Shown piece after piece: positions 22,018-30,501 of a stretch of DNA of 64,000 bases. Both the position numbers and the translations under genes were made by a program. How positions within the stretch are numbered: the stretch's first letter is position 1; the number at the start of each line of letters is the position of its first letter. The stretch comes from Candidatus Melainabacteria bacterium (lineage in GTDB: Bacteria; Cyanobacteriota; Vampirovibrionia; Obscuribacterales; Obscuribacteraceae): assembly GCA_016716405.1 (NCBI GenBank), contig JADJWK010000001.1:2480001-2544000 (forward strand), given 5' to 3'. The notes below the pieces were generated by a model that was not told the DNA's origin, did no database searches, and saw nothing but the letters and a program-made list of their open reading frames with translations.

Positions 22018-22956
22018 ATGCCAGGAGACTTGAGCAATAAGTCCGGTGGAGAAAGGGACAGGCGGGCGATCTTCTGGTCGTTGACCAGAGTCGCCCTTTT
22101 TCTCGTCTTGTTTATCGGATTGTATCTGGTCGTTTTTCAGATCATCGCCGCTGCCGGCATCGATTTTCGCTTCCTGGGAAGCCTGGCAGACACGGCTCAG
22201 GAGCTTATCGTCCTGGTCATGGCTTTTCTTCTTATCTGTCTTTGCTCGGGCCGATTCGACAGACGATTGCTCGCCGATCTGGGTTTGAAAAACGAGCGGG
22301 TTCCGGCCAATCTGCTGGCGGGTTTCGTCCTCGGGGCTATCCTGGTGGTCGCCATCATTGGCGGCATATTCGCTCTGGGTGGTTATCGAGTCCAGTCGGT
22401 CGCCTTCGATCCCGGTGTCTTCTCATATCTGATTTTCTTTCTTGTGGTGGCTGTGCTCGAAGAAGTCGTTTTTCGGGGTTTCATTTTCTCGACTCTGGAA
22501 AAAGGAATTGGCACCGCTGGTGGTGTGATAGTCGCTTCCCTGGTGTTCGGCTTCGCCCATATGATCAACCCAGCCAACGGGCTTCCTTTTTTCGATAAGG
22601 CTTTCGCTTGCCTGGTCCTTTCCTTCGAGTCCGGTCTGCCGCTCAATCTGGCCTTTCTGGTAAGCCGGAATCTCTGGCTTCCCATAGGCATCCACTGGGC
22701 CTGGAATTTCTTCGAGGGACCGGTTTTCGGCGCCTATGTCTCGGGCCACGACCTGGGGGCCTCTCTGGTCCACTCCCGGCTCGAGCCTGGCTTTCTCCTT
22801 GGCGGCGGGCTCTTCGGCCCGGAGTCGAGCCTCTCGGGCCTGGTCTTCGGAGTGCTTCTGGCATACCTCATAGCCCGATATCGGGGGCTGGCTCCGGCTC
22901 TTGGTCTCACGGACACCGGGCAGCCAGGGGAGGACCCGTCGCCAATCGCTCAGTGA
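22018..22956 (+). CDS. CPBP-family intramembrane metalloprotease
   Basis: This 312-aa polytopic membrane protein carries the CPBP (Rce1/Abi) motifs in order: EEVVFRGFIF (EExxxR), FGFAHMINP (FxxxH) and GIHWAWNFFEG (HxxxN/D). About eight hydrophobic segments span the protein and a short polar tail follows. The family includes CAAX-prenyl proteases and bacteriocin-related proteases; the substrate here is unknown. The start is uncertain between ATG 22018 and TTG 22030. Confidence 0.9.
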   Translation: MPGDLSNKSGGERDRRAIFWSLTRVALFLVLFIGLYLVVFQIIAAAGIDFRFLGSLADTAQELIVLVMAFLLICLCSGRFDRRLLADLGLKNERVPANLLAGFVLGAILVVAIIGGIFALGGYRVQSVAFDPGVFSYLIFFLVVAVLEEVVFRGFIFSTLEKGIGTAGGVIVASLVFGFAHMINPANGLPFFDKAFACLVLSFESGLPLNLAFLVSRNLWLPIGIHWAWNFFEGPVFGAYVSGHDLGASLVHSRLEPGFLLGGGLFGPESSLSGLVFGVLLAYLIARYRGLAPALGLTDTGQPGEDPSPIAQ

Positions 22957-22972
22957 TTACGCTTGCCTTCGC

Positions 22973-23269
22973 TCAGTTGACTTTGTTCCAGTCGACTCTG
23001 CCCTTTCCTTTGCCTTTGCCTTTGCCTTTGCCTTTGCGGTGCCAGTGACCCTTGCCGTTCTTCCAGCCGACACCGTTGCCCCAGCTATTGCTCCAGCCTC
23101 TATGCTTGCCGCTGTCGTGCCAGTTGTTTCGTGCGCGTCTGGCTATTCTCTCTTGATTCTTGAGATATTTCTTGTAGCTCTTGTCGCGGTTTTTGGCGAG
23201 GGCCGCATCAAAGGTGGAAAACCCTGCGGCTACCGTCAAGGCTAAGAATAACGAGGCGACCTTTCTCAT
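22973..23269 (-). CDS. Small secreted basic protein with Gly-Lys tail
   Basis: The 98-aa product has a signal peptide (MRKVASLFLALTVAAGFSTF then DAALA), a mature domain rich in Lys, Arg, Trp, Asn and Gly, and a KGKGKGKGKGKG stretch before the C-terminus. The tract comes from a hexanucleotide repeat in the DNA, so its length can vary by slippage without loss of frame. The strong positive charge suggests binding to anionic surface polymer or nucleic acid outside the cell. No family recognised. Confidence 0.65.
   Translation of the reverse strand: MRKVASLFLALTVAAGFSTFDAALAKNRDKSYKKYLKNQERIARRARNNWHDSGKHRGWSNSWGNGVGWKNGKGHWHRKGKGKGKGKGKGRVDWNKVN
23001..23038. repeat. Hexanucleotide microsatellite TTTGCC
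   Basis: About six copies of the CCTTTG/TTTGCC unit in a row, coding Gly-Lys on the minus strand. Confidence 0.9.
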
Positions 23270-23382
23270 ACAGACTTTTCTCCTTGCAGCGCCGTGTGTT
23301 CAAGATAGCTTATCTGGTCCGGACAGATGCTCACTCATTTTAGCGATTATGAGGGTATATATATAAACGAGGTGATCGCTCG

Positions 23383-23622
23383 ATGCTCTGGTCTTGCATT
23401 ATCATTTTTCTGGCTCTGGCGTTGATCGCGCTTTTCGGCTATCTCTATATGAGAGCGCGGTCCAGCGATGTGCAGTGCCATTTCGAGGTTCCTCTGGCCG
23501 AATCGGATGGCGATACTTTCAAGGAAGTGCGCGAAATCAAGCGTATTCTTCTCAAACTCAAATCAGCCAGCGTTACTGATACCGAACGGGGCGGCAGGAG
23601 CTCTGAGCCGGACTTGAATTAG
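23383..23622 (+). CDS. Small single-pass membrane protein (79 aa)
   Basis: One N-terminal membrane segment (residues 2-24, LWSCIIIFLALALIALFGYL) is followed by a charged cytoplasmic or periplasmic domain with a short Lys/Arg/Glu helix. GAGGTGAT provides a ribosome site and TATATATA at about 23353-23360 could be the -10. It is divergent from the small basic secreted protein. Family unknown. Confidence 0.6.
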   Translation: MLWSCIIIFLALALIALFGYLYMRARSSDVQCHFEVPLAESDGDTFKEVREIKRILLKLKSASVTDTERGGRSSEPDLN

Positions 23623-23661
23623 ATGCCTCCGGGAGGCTGCGGCATAAATTCCGCACCTGGG

Positions 23662-24645
23662 CTAGATCTCGATTACCGCGGCGCCGTTGAGTTTGCCGGC
23701 CCGCAGGTCGGCAACCGCCTGGTTGAGCTGGTCGAGTCCGTAGGTGGTGATCTCGGTATGAATCGGATGCCGCCCGGCGGCTTCCAGGAATGAGAGTCCG
23801 TCCTCCTTGGTGAGGTTGGCTACCGAGAGTAGCTGTCTTTCTCCCCAGATATACCGGTATGGAAAAGACGGTATGTCCGTCATATGAATGCCGCCCAGAA
23901 CCACGCGCCCGCCTTTGCGAACGGATTTGAGGGCGGCCGGCACAAGCGAGCCCACCGGGGCGAAGATAATAATGCTGTCGAGCTCTTCCGGAGGCGTTTC
24001 ATCCGATCCCCCGGCCCAGGTGCAACCCAGGCTCCGGGCGAATTCCTGGGCGGCGCTGTCCCCGGGCCTGGTGAAAGCATAGACGACTCGCGATTCGGCA
24101 ACCGCTACCTGGGTGAGGATATGGGCGGCGGCACCGAAGCCGTAGAGTCCGAGACGCTCAGCCTCGCCGGCCATGCGGTAGCTCCGCCAGCCGATCAGCC
24201 CGGCGCAAAGAAGCGGCGCGGCATGCGAGGAATCGTATCCTTCCGGTATGGTAAAGCAGTACCGCGCGTCGGCGACGGTATACTCGGCGAAGCCACCATC
24301 GATTGTGTAGCCTGTAAAACCAGGGCTGTCGCAGAGATTCTCGCTGCCGGCAAGACAGAACCGGCATCGACCGCAGGTCTTTCCCAGCCAGGGAACGCCC
24401 ACGCGCCTGCCGATCATCTCGTTCATGGAGGCGGAGCCGGTGGCTTCGACCCTGCCCACAATCTCGTGACCCAGGATCAGGGGAAGCTTGGGCTCGGTCA
24501 GGTCGCCGTCCAGGACATGGAGATCGGTGCGGCAGACGGCGCAGGACTCGACTTTCACCAGGACCTCTCCCGGTCCGGGTTCCGGCGCCGGCACGGAGAT
24601 CAGCTCGAGGGGCGAGCCAGGCTCGCTCATCACCATTGCTTTCAT
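23662..24645 (-). CDS. Zinc-dependent alcohol dehydrogenase
   Basis: The 327-aa protein is a medium-chain dehydrogenase. The catalytic zinc ligands lie in AVCRTDLHV and GHEIVGRVE, the structural zinc loop CGRCRFCLAGSENLC has all four Cys, and the nucleotide-binding fold carries GLYGFGAAAH. The set resembles AdhA-type enzymes that use primary alcohols or aldehydes with NAD(P). Its ATG overlaps the stop of the HtrA gene (ATGA), indicating coupled translation. The physiological substrate cannot be read from sequence. Confidence 0.9.
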   Translation of the reverse strand: MKAMVMSEPGSPLELISVPAPEPGPGEVLVKVESCAVCRTDLHVLDGDLTEPKLPLILGHEIVGRVEATGSASMNEMIGRRVGVPWLGKTCGRCRFCLAGSENLCDSPGFTGYTIDGGFAEYTVADARYCFTIPEGYDSSHAAPLLCAGLIGWRSYRMAGEAERLGLYGFGAAAHILTQVAVAESRVVYAFTRPGDSAAQEFARSLGCTWAGGSDETPPEELDSIIIFAPVGSLVPAALKSVRKGGRVVLGGIHMTDIPSFPYRYIWGERQLLSVANLTKEDGLSFLEAAGRHPIHTEITTYGLDQLNQAVADLRAGKLNGAAVIEI

Positions 24646-25799
24646 TTCAATTCCGAGGGAAACTCGCCTACTTTGACTTCCACCGGCACCAGCTTGGTCT
24701 CGCGCATTACCAGGAATGCGATAGCATCGCCTGTCTTGTGCTTGCGAACGATTTTCTGCACTTCTTTGCCGGTGCTAACTTTCTCGCCGTCCACTCGCTG
24801 GATGATGTCACCCTGGGCGAGACCGGCCTTGTCGGCGGGGCTGCCCGGCTCCACGCTCATGATCACCACTCCTCTGGTGTTCTTCTCGACGCCCAGTGCC
24901 CTGGCCAGCTTCTCGTCGACTTCCTGCATACGGATGCCGACATAGGGTCTGGCAATCTTGCCGTGCTCGATGAGCTGGTCCGCGACTTCTTTGATCGAGT
25001 CTACCGGAATGGCAAAACCGATATTCTGAGCATCAGCCTGGACGGCTGTATTCAGACCGATCACCTCGCCGTGGACATTGAGCAGGGGACCACCTGAGTT
25101 GCCGGTATTGATGGCGGCATCGGTCTGGATGAGCTCGACATCGAAGAGATCCGAGATGGAGCGACCGAGCGCGCTTATGATCCCCAGGGTGACTGTATGA
25201 TCGAGCCCCATGGGGCTGCCGATGGCGATAGCCCAATCGCCCGGTCTGAGAGCCGAGCTGGTGCCAAGCCTGGCCACAGGAAGATTGTCGGCGTCGATCT
25301 TGATCACGGCCAGGTCGGTAAGTGCGTCGCGGCCGATCAGCTTGCCCGGGAAAGTCCGTTTGTCGGAGAGCGTCACTTTGATGTCGGCGGCGGAGCCGGC
25401 GACGTGATTGTTCGTCAGTATATAGCCGTCCTTGCGGATGATTATTCCGGAGCCTGTTCCTTTGATCTCCTGCTTGAAAGTCTGTCCCGGCACCGCGAAG
25501 CCCGGAAAGAGCATGTCGAGCTGGGACTCGACCAGTGCCGTCTTTCTGATATCGATATTGACCACGCTCTTGCTGGCTTCCGATGCGATATTGGCGATCG
25601 TGTTCTCTGCCAGGGGCAGGACCTGCAAGTTTCCGGCGGCTATCCCCGGCGTCGATGCGGTAGCCGGCGGCGATACAGTTCCGGATGCTTGCTTATGCGA
25701 TGAATAGCCGAGATACCATGCGCCCGACAGGAGCGCCGCGGAGAGGACTACCCCCAGTATCACCGATGGTGCATGTATTTTTCCGCTCGTCTCTTTCAT
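24642..25799 (-). CDS. HtrA/DegP-family serine protease with one PDZ domain
   Basis: The 385-aa product has an uncleaved-looking N-terminal membrane anchor (residues 12-31), a Thr/Ser/Pro linker, a trypsin-like domain with the full triad H132 (TNNHVAG), D162 (LTDLAVIKID) and S235 (NTGNSGGPL), and one PDZ domain (about 285-380). This is the layout of DegS or cyanobacterial HhoA-type proteases that degrade or sense misfolded proteins outside the membrane. It is joined to the alcohol dehydrogenase gene by a 4-bp overlap, an unusual pairing. Confidence 0.94.
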   Translation of the reverse strand: MKETSGKIHAPSVILGVVLSAALLSGAWYLGYSSHKQASGTVSPPATASTPGIAAGNLQVLPLAENTIANIASEASKSVVNIDIRKTALVESQLDMLFPGFAVPGQTFKQEIKGTGSGIIIRKDGYILTNNHVAGSAADIKVTLSDKRTFPGKLIGRDALTDLAVIKIDADNLPVARLGTSSALRPGDWAIAIGSPMGLDHTVTLGIISALGRSISDLFDVELIQTDAAINTGNSGGPLLNVHGEVIGLNTAVQADAQNIGFAIPVDSIKEVADQLIEHGKIARPYVGIRMQEVDEKLARALGVEKNTRGVVIMSVEPGSPADKAGLAQGDIIQRVDGEKVSTGKEVQKIVRKHKTGDAIAFLVMRETKLVPVEVKVGEFPSELK

Positions 25800-25861
25800 C
25801 CCTGACCTTTCATTTACCTTGTCGAATTCATATTATGCATCTTATGAGAGAATTTGGCGCG

Positions 25862-26866
25862 TCAGCTCAAAGTGATGCGCAGCCTCCAGGTGCGAAGGTC
25901 CTTGGGGGCGATCTGCCCGTACTCTTCATAGTGGTTTACAGCCAGGACCAGATCGTCGAGGAGCCCTATGCAGGGGGCGATCATGGCGTAGTAATGATTG
26001 GGTTGTCCGGGTTTGCCGGGCCAGGCTCCGAAATTGAGGGTAAGGGCGATATGGGTGATCTCGTTGTAGTCGAACTCCATAGCCATCTCCGAATCGGTGG
26101 AGGGATCCTTGAGGGCGACGAATCCCTGGGTCGGCGAGCGTCCGTACATCTTGAGAGCGATGTCGGCGTCTCTTGACGGAAAGACGCTCAGATCATAGTA
26201 GTGATCGTCGTTGGTCTGGACGGAAGGCCACAATTGTCTGGTTCCCAGCTGACCGAACTCGTCCCTGGCTGAGCTGTAGACCGTCATCTCCTGGGCTGGA
26301 AGGATAATCTGCATACCCGGCCTCGCCTCGAAGGCAGGTTGCGGGCACCAGATGAAGTTGAAAGGGAAGATCGAGAGATTGTGGCAGTTATAGACCAACT
26401 CGATAGTCGGGCTTCCCCGTCTCATCCTGATCACGCGCTCGAAGCGGTACGGAAATCGAACACCATAGGTGACAGTGCGCACCTCCAGCTCTTCGTCGTT
26501 GCACTTCTTCTTCTCTTTCCAGGGCTGGCACCAGAGCTCGCCGTGATCCGGCACTGCCGAGCCCCTCCACGGACCATTCGGATAATGAGTCGGACTGACG
26601 GAAGGGAAGCATTCGTCCCAGAGCCCGAGATTGTCCTCTTCAGTGTACTTCTGGTCGAAGTCGGGAAGCCTGGGCTCCTGCCTGGGGCTCTTGAAGAGCC
26701 ACTCGCGAGCACTGCCTTTCCCGGAAATCTTGCAGAGGGAGACGATTTTGGCACCGAGGGTAGGAACGACAACCATTCGTACCAGACCGTTTTCCAGCAT
26801 TAATGATGGAAAATCGTACCAGTTGAGCTCCTTGATAGTGCATGGGCTTGGCATCGTCAGATTCAC
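25862..26866 (-). CDS. Aldose 1-epimerase-fold protein
   Basis: The 334-aa sequence shows galactose-mutarotase features: GLWDECFPSVSP, the SAVPDHGELW histidine motif and the later FNFIWCPQPAFE strand. Enzymes with this fold open and close sugar rings or act on hexose-6-phosphates. The exact sugar is not evident. No signal peptide, so cytoplasmic. It stands alone, 62 bp from the HtrA start and divergent from the TPR membrane protein. Confidence 0.75.
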   Translation of the reverse strand: MNLTMPSPCTIKELNWYDFPSLMLENGLVRMVVVPTLGAKIVSLCKISGKGSAREWLFKSPRQEPRLPDFDQKYTEEDNLGLWDECFPSVSPTHYPNGPWRGSAVPDHGELWCQPWKEKKKCNDEELEVRTVTYGVRFPYRFERVIRMRRGSPTIELVYNCHNLSIFPFNFIWCPQPAFEARPGMQIILPAQEMTVYSSARDEFGQLGTRQLWPSVQTNDDHYYDLSVFPSRDADIALKMYGRSPTQGFVALKDPSTDSEMAMEFDYNEITHIALTLNFGAWPGKPGQPNHYYAMIAPCIGLLDDLVLAVNHYEEYGQIAPKDLRTWRLRITLS

Positions 26867-26975
26867 CCTGGGGCTTCCTTCTCAGGTAATCATATACACG
26901 AAGGATCAGAATTCAGCTATAGTTTAATAGCTTAGTACAAATCTTGCTCGGAGAACCGCTCATACCTGCCCGATC

Positions 26976-29945
26976 ATGAATTCTTCAGACAGCGAACAAC
27001 CGGACAATTCCGTCGAGCATATCAAAGGGGCTCGTCGGGAAGAGCTGGATGACAACTGGCTGGAGGAGGACGACCAGATAAGTTGTGACGCTCTTCCCTC
27101 CCTGAGCAGTCTCATCGGGGAAGGCGGCCAGCCTGCGGCTCATTCACCTTCGCCACCGCATACTCCGCCGCAGATTCAGCAAATGCCGCAGCAAGCGCCT
27201 TCGCCGCCGGTGCCGCCTGTGCAGCAGCAAGCGGCACCGCCGCAGCAGCCACCGGCGCCGCCGCAGCAACAAGCGGCACCGCCGCAGCAGCCACCGGCAC
27301 CGCCGCAACAGCAACCGGCACCGCCGCAGTATCAAGAGACCCCGCCGCAGCAACAAGCGGCACCGCCGCAGCAGCCACCGGCACCGCCGCAGCAACAAGC
27401 GGCACCGCCGCAACAGCAACCGGCACCGCCGCAGCAACAAGCGGCACCGCCGCAGTATCAAGAGACCTCGCCGCAACAGCAACCGGCACCGCCGCAGTAT
27501 CAAGAGACCTCGCCGCAACAGCAACCACCGGCACCGCCGCAGCAGCCACCGGCACCGCCGCAGTATCAAGAGACCCCGCCGCAGCAGCCACCGGCACCGC
27601 CGCAGAAGCAAGAGACTTCGCCGCAGCAGCAAGAGACTTCGCCGCAGCAGCTGCAGGCTCCGTCACCGGAGGTAGTGCCCGTGGCGCCGGCAGCGACACC
27701 TGAGAGTCCGGTAATCAAGCCGATAAAGACAATGGCCGATGTCGCCAGCGAGGAGGAATCGCTTGTCGACAACCATTATTGGGTTCTCGGCGAAAAGAGA
27801 ATGGTCATGTATGGCGAGTTTCTCGACTATCACGAGTCCTTCGCGGAGAACAACGATGTTCCCGCCACCGAAGAGTCCAGCAACAGTGCATCTCATAAGC
27901 CGAACGCAGTCGCGGCCAGTTTCGACGATCTTCCGGCGGTTCCAGAGGAATTTCGTGATCAGCCCGGTCATGTCTCCGAGACCAGCCCCGAGCACGCGAG
28001 GCTAGCACCTCGCCTGGAGGTTCCGCAGGCTGGACCTGCTCAGGGACCTGTGGAAGGACCTGGGCAAAGACCTCAGTTGCAGCCCAGAACTTCACATGGA
28101 TCCGGCACCGGGCAGCAACCGCAGTGGTCGCAGCCGCCTTCCGCAGCAAGCCCCGCTCAGCAGCCTGCCTCACAGAGTCAGGTACAGGCTCCGAAGCCGC
28201 CGGTCAGCACCGGGCAGCAGCCGGCCTGGGGACCTCCACCGGAGCTCCTTGGTCCGGCTTCTTCGCCAGCACCGAAAGCGGTGCCAGATTCATTGCCGAA
28301 ATCGCAACCAGAGAGATCTGTTTCTACGCAACCTCAATCTCCATCTCAGGATTTTCCCGTAACGGCTCTGGCCAAGTCCCGATTCGAGAGCCAGGGGACT
28401 GATCATGGATCGGTCTCGGACAGTGGCAAGGCACCAGCAGTGACGCCGGCACCGAATTCAGTAGCTCAGCCGGCGCCTCCGGCACAGGCGGCCCCTCCGG
28501 CACAGGCGGCGCCTCCGGCACAGGCGGCGCCTCCGGCACAGCCGGCGCCTCCGGCTCAAGCGGCGCCTCCGGCACAGGCGGCGCCTCCGGCACAGGCGGC
28601 CCCTCCGGCACAGGCGGTGTCTCCGGCGCAGGCATCGCCTCCGGCTCAAGCGGCCCCTCCGGCTCAAACGGCGGGCAAGCCGCTCGACTGGTCCAGGCTC
28701 AATGAAGGACGCCCGGATCGAGCTTCCCTGGCGGATTCTACCGGGGTGCAGCGTTCACGCCAGCTTCTCAACAGTGTTGATGCTCCGCCGGAGGAGCTGC
28801 GAAAGCCGCTTCCGCACGTTATCGAGGCTAGCGGCGAAGCGGCAGACAAGGCGATCGCGAAGCCCGCCGGTACCGGCGAAGCCGCCAGACCGCCGCTCTC
28901 GCTTTCCCGAGCGCGCTCCGAGTCGCCACCGGAGCCCGATGAGCTCCCGTCCCGAAGTTTGCCGCCGGTTCGAAGAGGACTTTCCTTCAAGCAGACGGTC
29001 GGTCTGCTTGTGGGCGCCGGTATCGTAATTGGTGCTGGATGCTATCAGATCAGCCAGATGTTGGGTCTGTCGGGATCCGAAAAGAGCAAGGCCACCTCGG
29101 TAGGTAAGCCGCCTCCTGCCAAGCCGATTGTCGAGAAGCCGGTGGAGCATGGTCCTGCTATCGAGGCGGTGCCGAGATGGCAGAAAGCGGTCAAGCGCGG
29201 TCTCGAGTTCGAGAAGTCCGGTGATTTCGAGAAGGCACTATCCGAATTCTCCAGCGCGCTCGACATGGAGCCGGATCGACCCGAGATCCTGCACAACCGG
29301 GGACGAGCCCTGGCTGGTCTGGAGCAATATGTAAGGGCTGCCGAGGACTTCAGCAAGGCCCTCGAGACCAGCAAGAATCCCAACGAGATCCTTCTCGATA
29401 GAGCGGCAGCTTATTTTCATTCCGGCGATTCCAAGAAGGCTATCAAGGACTACAACCGCATCATCAAGAACGACTCTTCCAATGCCAAAGCTTATTACGG
29501 CAGAGGTTTGACTTATATGAAACTGCGGGATTTCGATCGAGCGATCAAGGATTTCCAGGAAGTGACACGCCTGGTGCCAGCATATGCTGCGGCATACAAG
29601 CAACAGGGTCTGATCTATTCGGACCGGGGCCGGAAGGACGAGGCGTTCGCGGTGCTGAGCAAGGGCATCGAGCTCAGTCGGAACAGCGCCGAGCTGTTCT
29701 ACGAGCGGGGGCTGGTCAATTACGACCTGGGCAATCGGGAAGATGCGGTGGCCGACTTCTCCAGAGCCATCGATCTTGCGCCGGGCAAGAAGGAGTTTCT
29801 CAACGATCGCGGCTTCGTCTATCTGCAGCTCAAGCGATACAGCGAGGCTGTTGCTGACTTCGAGCAATGCCTGTCCATCGATCAGGGCTATAATCTCGCC
29901 CGGGAGAATCTCGCCAAGGCGAGAGAGGCGATGAGCCGGCAGTAG
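26976..29945 (+). CDS. Pro/Gln-rich single-pass membrane protein with C-terminal TPR domain
   Basis: The 989-aa protein begins with an acidic head (1-50), then a long PPQQQ-A-PPQ tract (about residues 75-230), a Pro/Gln/Ser-rich middle, a second tract of APPAQ pentapeptides (about 500-570), one membrane segment (about residues 672-692, VGLLVGAGIVIGAG) and roughly seven TPRs to the end. The repetitive part should lie in the cytoplasm with the TPRs outside, or the reverse; the sequence does not settle this. TPRs bind protein partners. It may belong with the nearby TPR kinase and secreted TPR protein. It is convergent with the latter with no gap. Confidence 0.8.
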   Translation: MNSSDSEQPDNSVEHIKGARREELDDNWLEEDDQISCDALPSLSSLIGEGGQPAAHSPSPPHTPPQIQQMPQQAPSPPVPPVQQQAAPPQQPPAPPQQQAAPPQQPPAPPQQQPAPPQYQETPPQQQAAPPQQPPAPPQQQAAPPQQQPAPPQQQAAPPQYQETSPQQQPAPPQYQETSPQQQPPAPPQQPPAPPQYQETPPQQPPAPPQKQETSPQQQETSPQQLQAPSPEVVPVAPAATPESPVIKPIKTMADVASEEESLVDNHYWVLGEKRMVMYGEFLDYHESFAENNDVPATEESSNSASHKPNAVAASFDDLPAVPEEFRDQPGHVSETSPEHARLAPRLEVPQAGPAQGPVEGPGQRPQLQPRTSHGSGTGQQPQWSQPPSAASPAQQPASQSQVQAPKPPVSTGQQPAWGPPPELLGPASSPAPKAVPDSLPKSQPERSVSTQPQSPSQDFPVTALAKSRFESQGTDHGSVSDSGKAPAVTPAPNSVAQPAPPAQAAPPAQAAPPAQAAPPAQPAPPAQAAPPAQAAPPAQAAPPAQAVSPAQASPPAQAAPPAQTAGKPLDWSRLNEGRPDRASLADSTGVQRSRQLLNSVDAPPEELRKPLPHVIEASGEAADKAIAKPAGTGEAARPPLSLSRARSESPPEPDELPSRSLPPVRRGLSFKQTVGLLVGAGIVIGAGCYQISQMLGLSGSEKSKATSVGKPPPAKPIVEKPVEHGPAIEAVPRWQKAVKRGLEFEKSGDFEKALSEFSSALDMEPDRPEILHNRGRALAGLEQYVRAAEDFSKALETSKNPNEILLDRAAAYFHSGDSKKAIKDYNRIIKNDSSNAKAYYGRGLTYMKLRDFDRAIKDFQEVTRLVPAYAAAYKQQGLIYSDRGRKDEAFAVLSKGIELSRNSAELFYERGLVNYDLGNREDAVADFSRAIDLAPGKKEFLNDRGFVYLQLKRYSEAVADFEQCLSIDQGYNLARENLAKAREAMSRQ
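27206..27660 (+). repeat. Pro/Gln coding minisatellite
   Basis: Short units coding PPQQ(Q/P)(P/A)APPQ and PPQYQET repeat with small variations in a higher-order pattern over about 450 bp. The third positions are mostly conserved between copies, which suggests recent DNA-level expansion. Confidence 0.85.
28468..28678 (+). repeat. 15-bp coding minisatellite (APPAQ)
   Basis: About fourteen copies of a GCGCCTCCGGCACAG-type unit in register with the reading frame. Confidence 0.9.
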
Positions 29946-30491
29946 CTATTTGCTTTTCGAGGTTGGTGGCGCCACGCCGCCTGCGCTCCGGTTGCGGCTC
30001 AGCCCGCTGGTTTTGCTCATGCCACTTGCACGGCTCAGACCGCCGGCACTGCTCGTGCCTTCGGAAGGGGCTCGCGAAAGACCGCCGCTGTTAGCTTTCT
30101 TCGCTTCGGTTTCCGGCGACGAGCGGGATCTGCTTTTCTTCTTTTTGACCGGTTTTCCCGACAGTGCGCCAAGCTTCTTTCTGGCCTCGCTGCATTGAGG
30201 ATTGATCTTGAGCGCTTCTTGATAGTCCAGCCTGGCCTGATATTTCTCGCCGAGCTTGCTGAGTGCGTCGCCACGTCTCAGGTAGGCTTTCCAGTAATAG
30301 GGATTGAGCCTGATACACTTGTCGAAGAAGAAAACCGCTGACTCGGCACTCCCTCGCCTCAATAGCTCGTCGCCGAGCTCGAACTTCTCGGAGGCTTCCG
30401 TGGCCGCGGCAGTTCCCGGTGCTAGAAGGCTCATAAGACAGACAAAAGCGATCGCGGTCAGAGTAGCGATGAACTTGTCGAATACTTGCAT
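29946..30491 (-). CDS. Secreted small TPR protein
   Basis: From ATG 30491 (181 aa; TTG 30500 is also possible) the product has a signal peptide (residues 1-31), about two to three TPRs (FELGDELLRRGSAESAVFFF, YLRRGDALSKLGEKYQARLD) and a Lys/Ser/Arg-rich tail with GGLSRA repeats. It starts 11 bp after the stop of the TPR-kinase gene, so both are made together. Its location fits a partner for the kinase's external TPR domain. Confidence 0.7.
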   Translation of the reverse strand: MQVFDKFIATLTAIAFVCLMSLLAPGTAAATEASEKFELGDELLRRGSAESAVFFFDKCIRLNPYYWKAYLRRGDALSKLGEKYQARLDYQEALKINPQCSEARKKLGALSGKPVKKKKSRSRSSPETEAKKANSGGLSRAPSEGTSSAGGLSRASGMSKTSGLSRNRSAGGVAPPTSKSK

Positions 30492-30501
30492 CAGCACCAA
30501 C

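Noticed and set aside
27206..27660. Regular short repeats resembling a CRISPR array
   Set aside because: Repeats stay in one reading frame, have no unique spacers and code a Pro/Gln tract.
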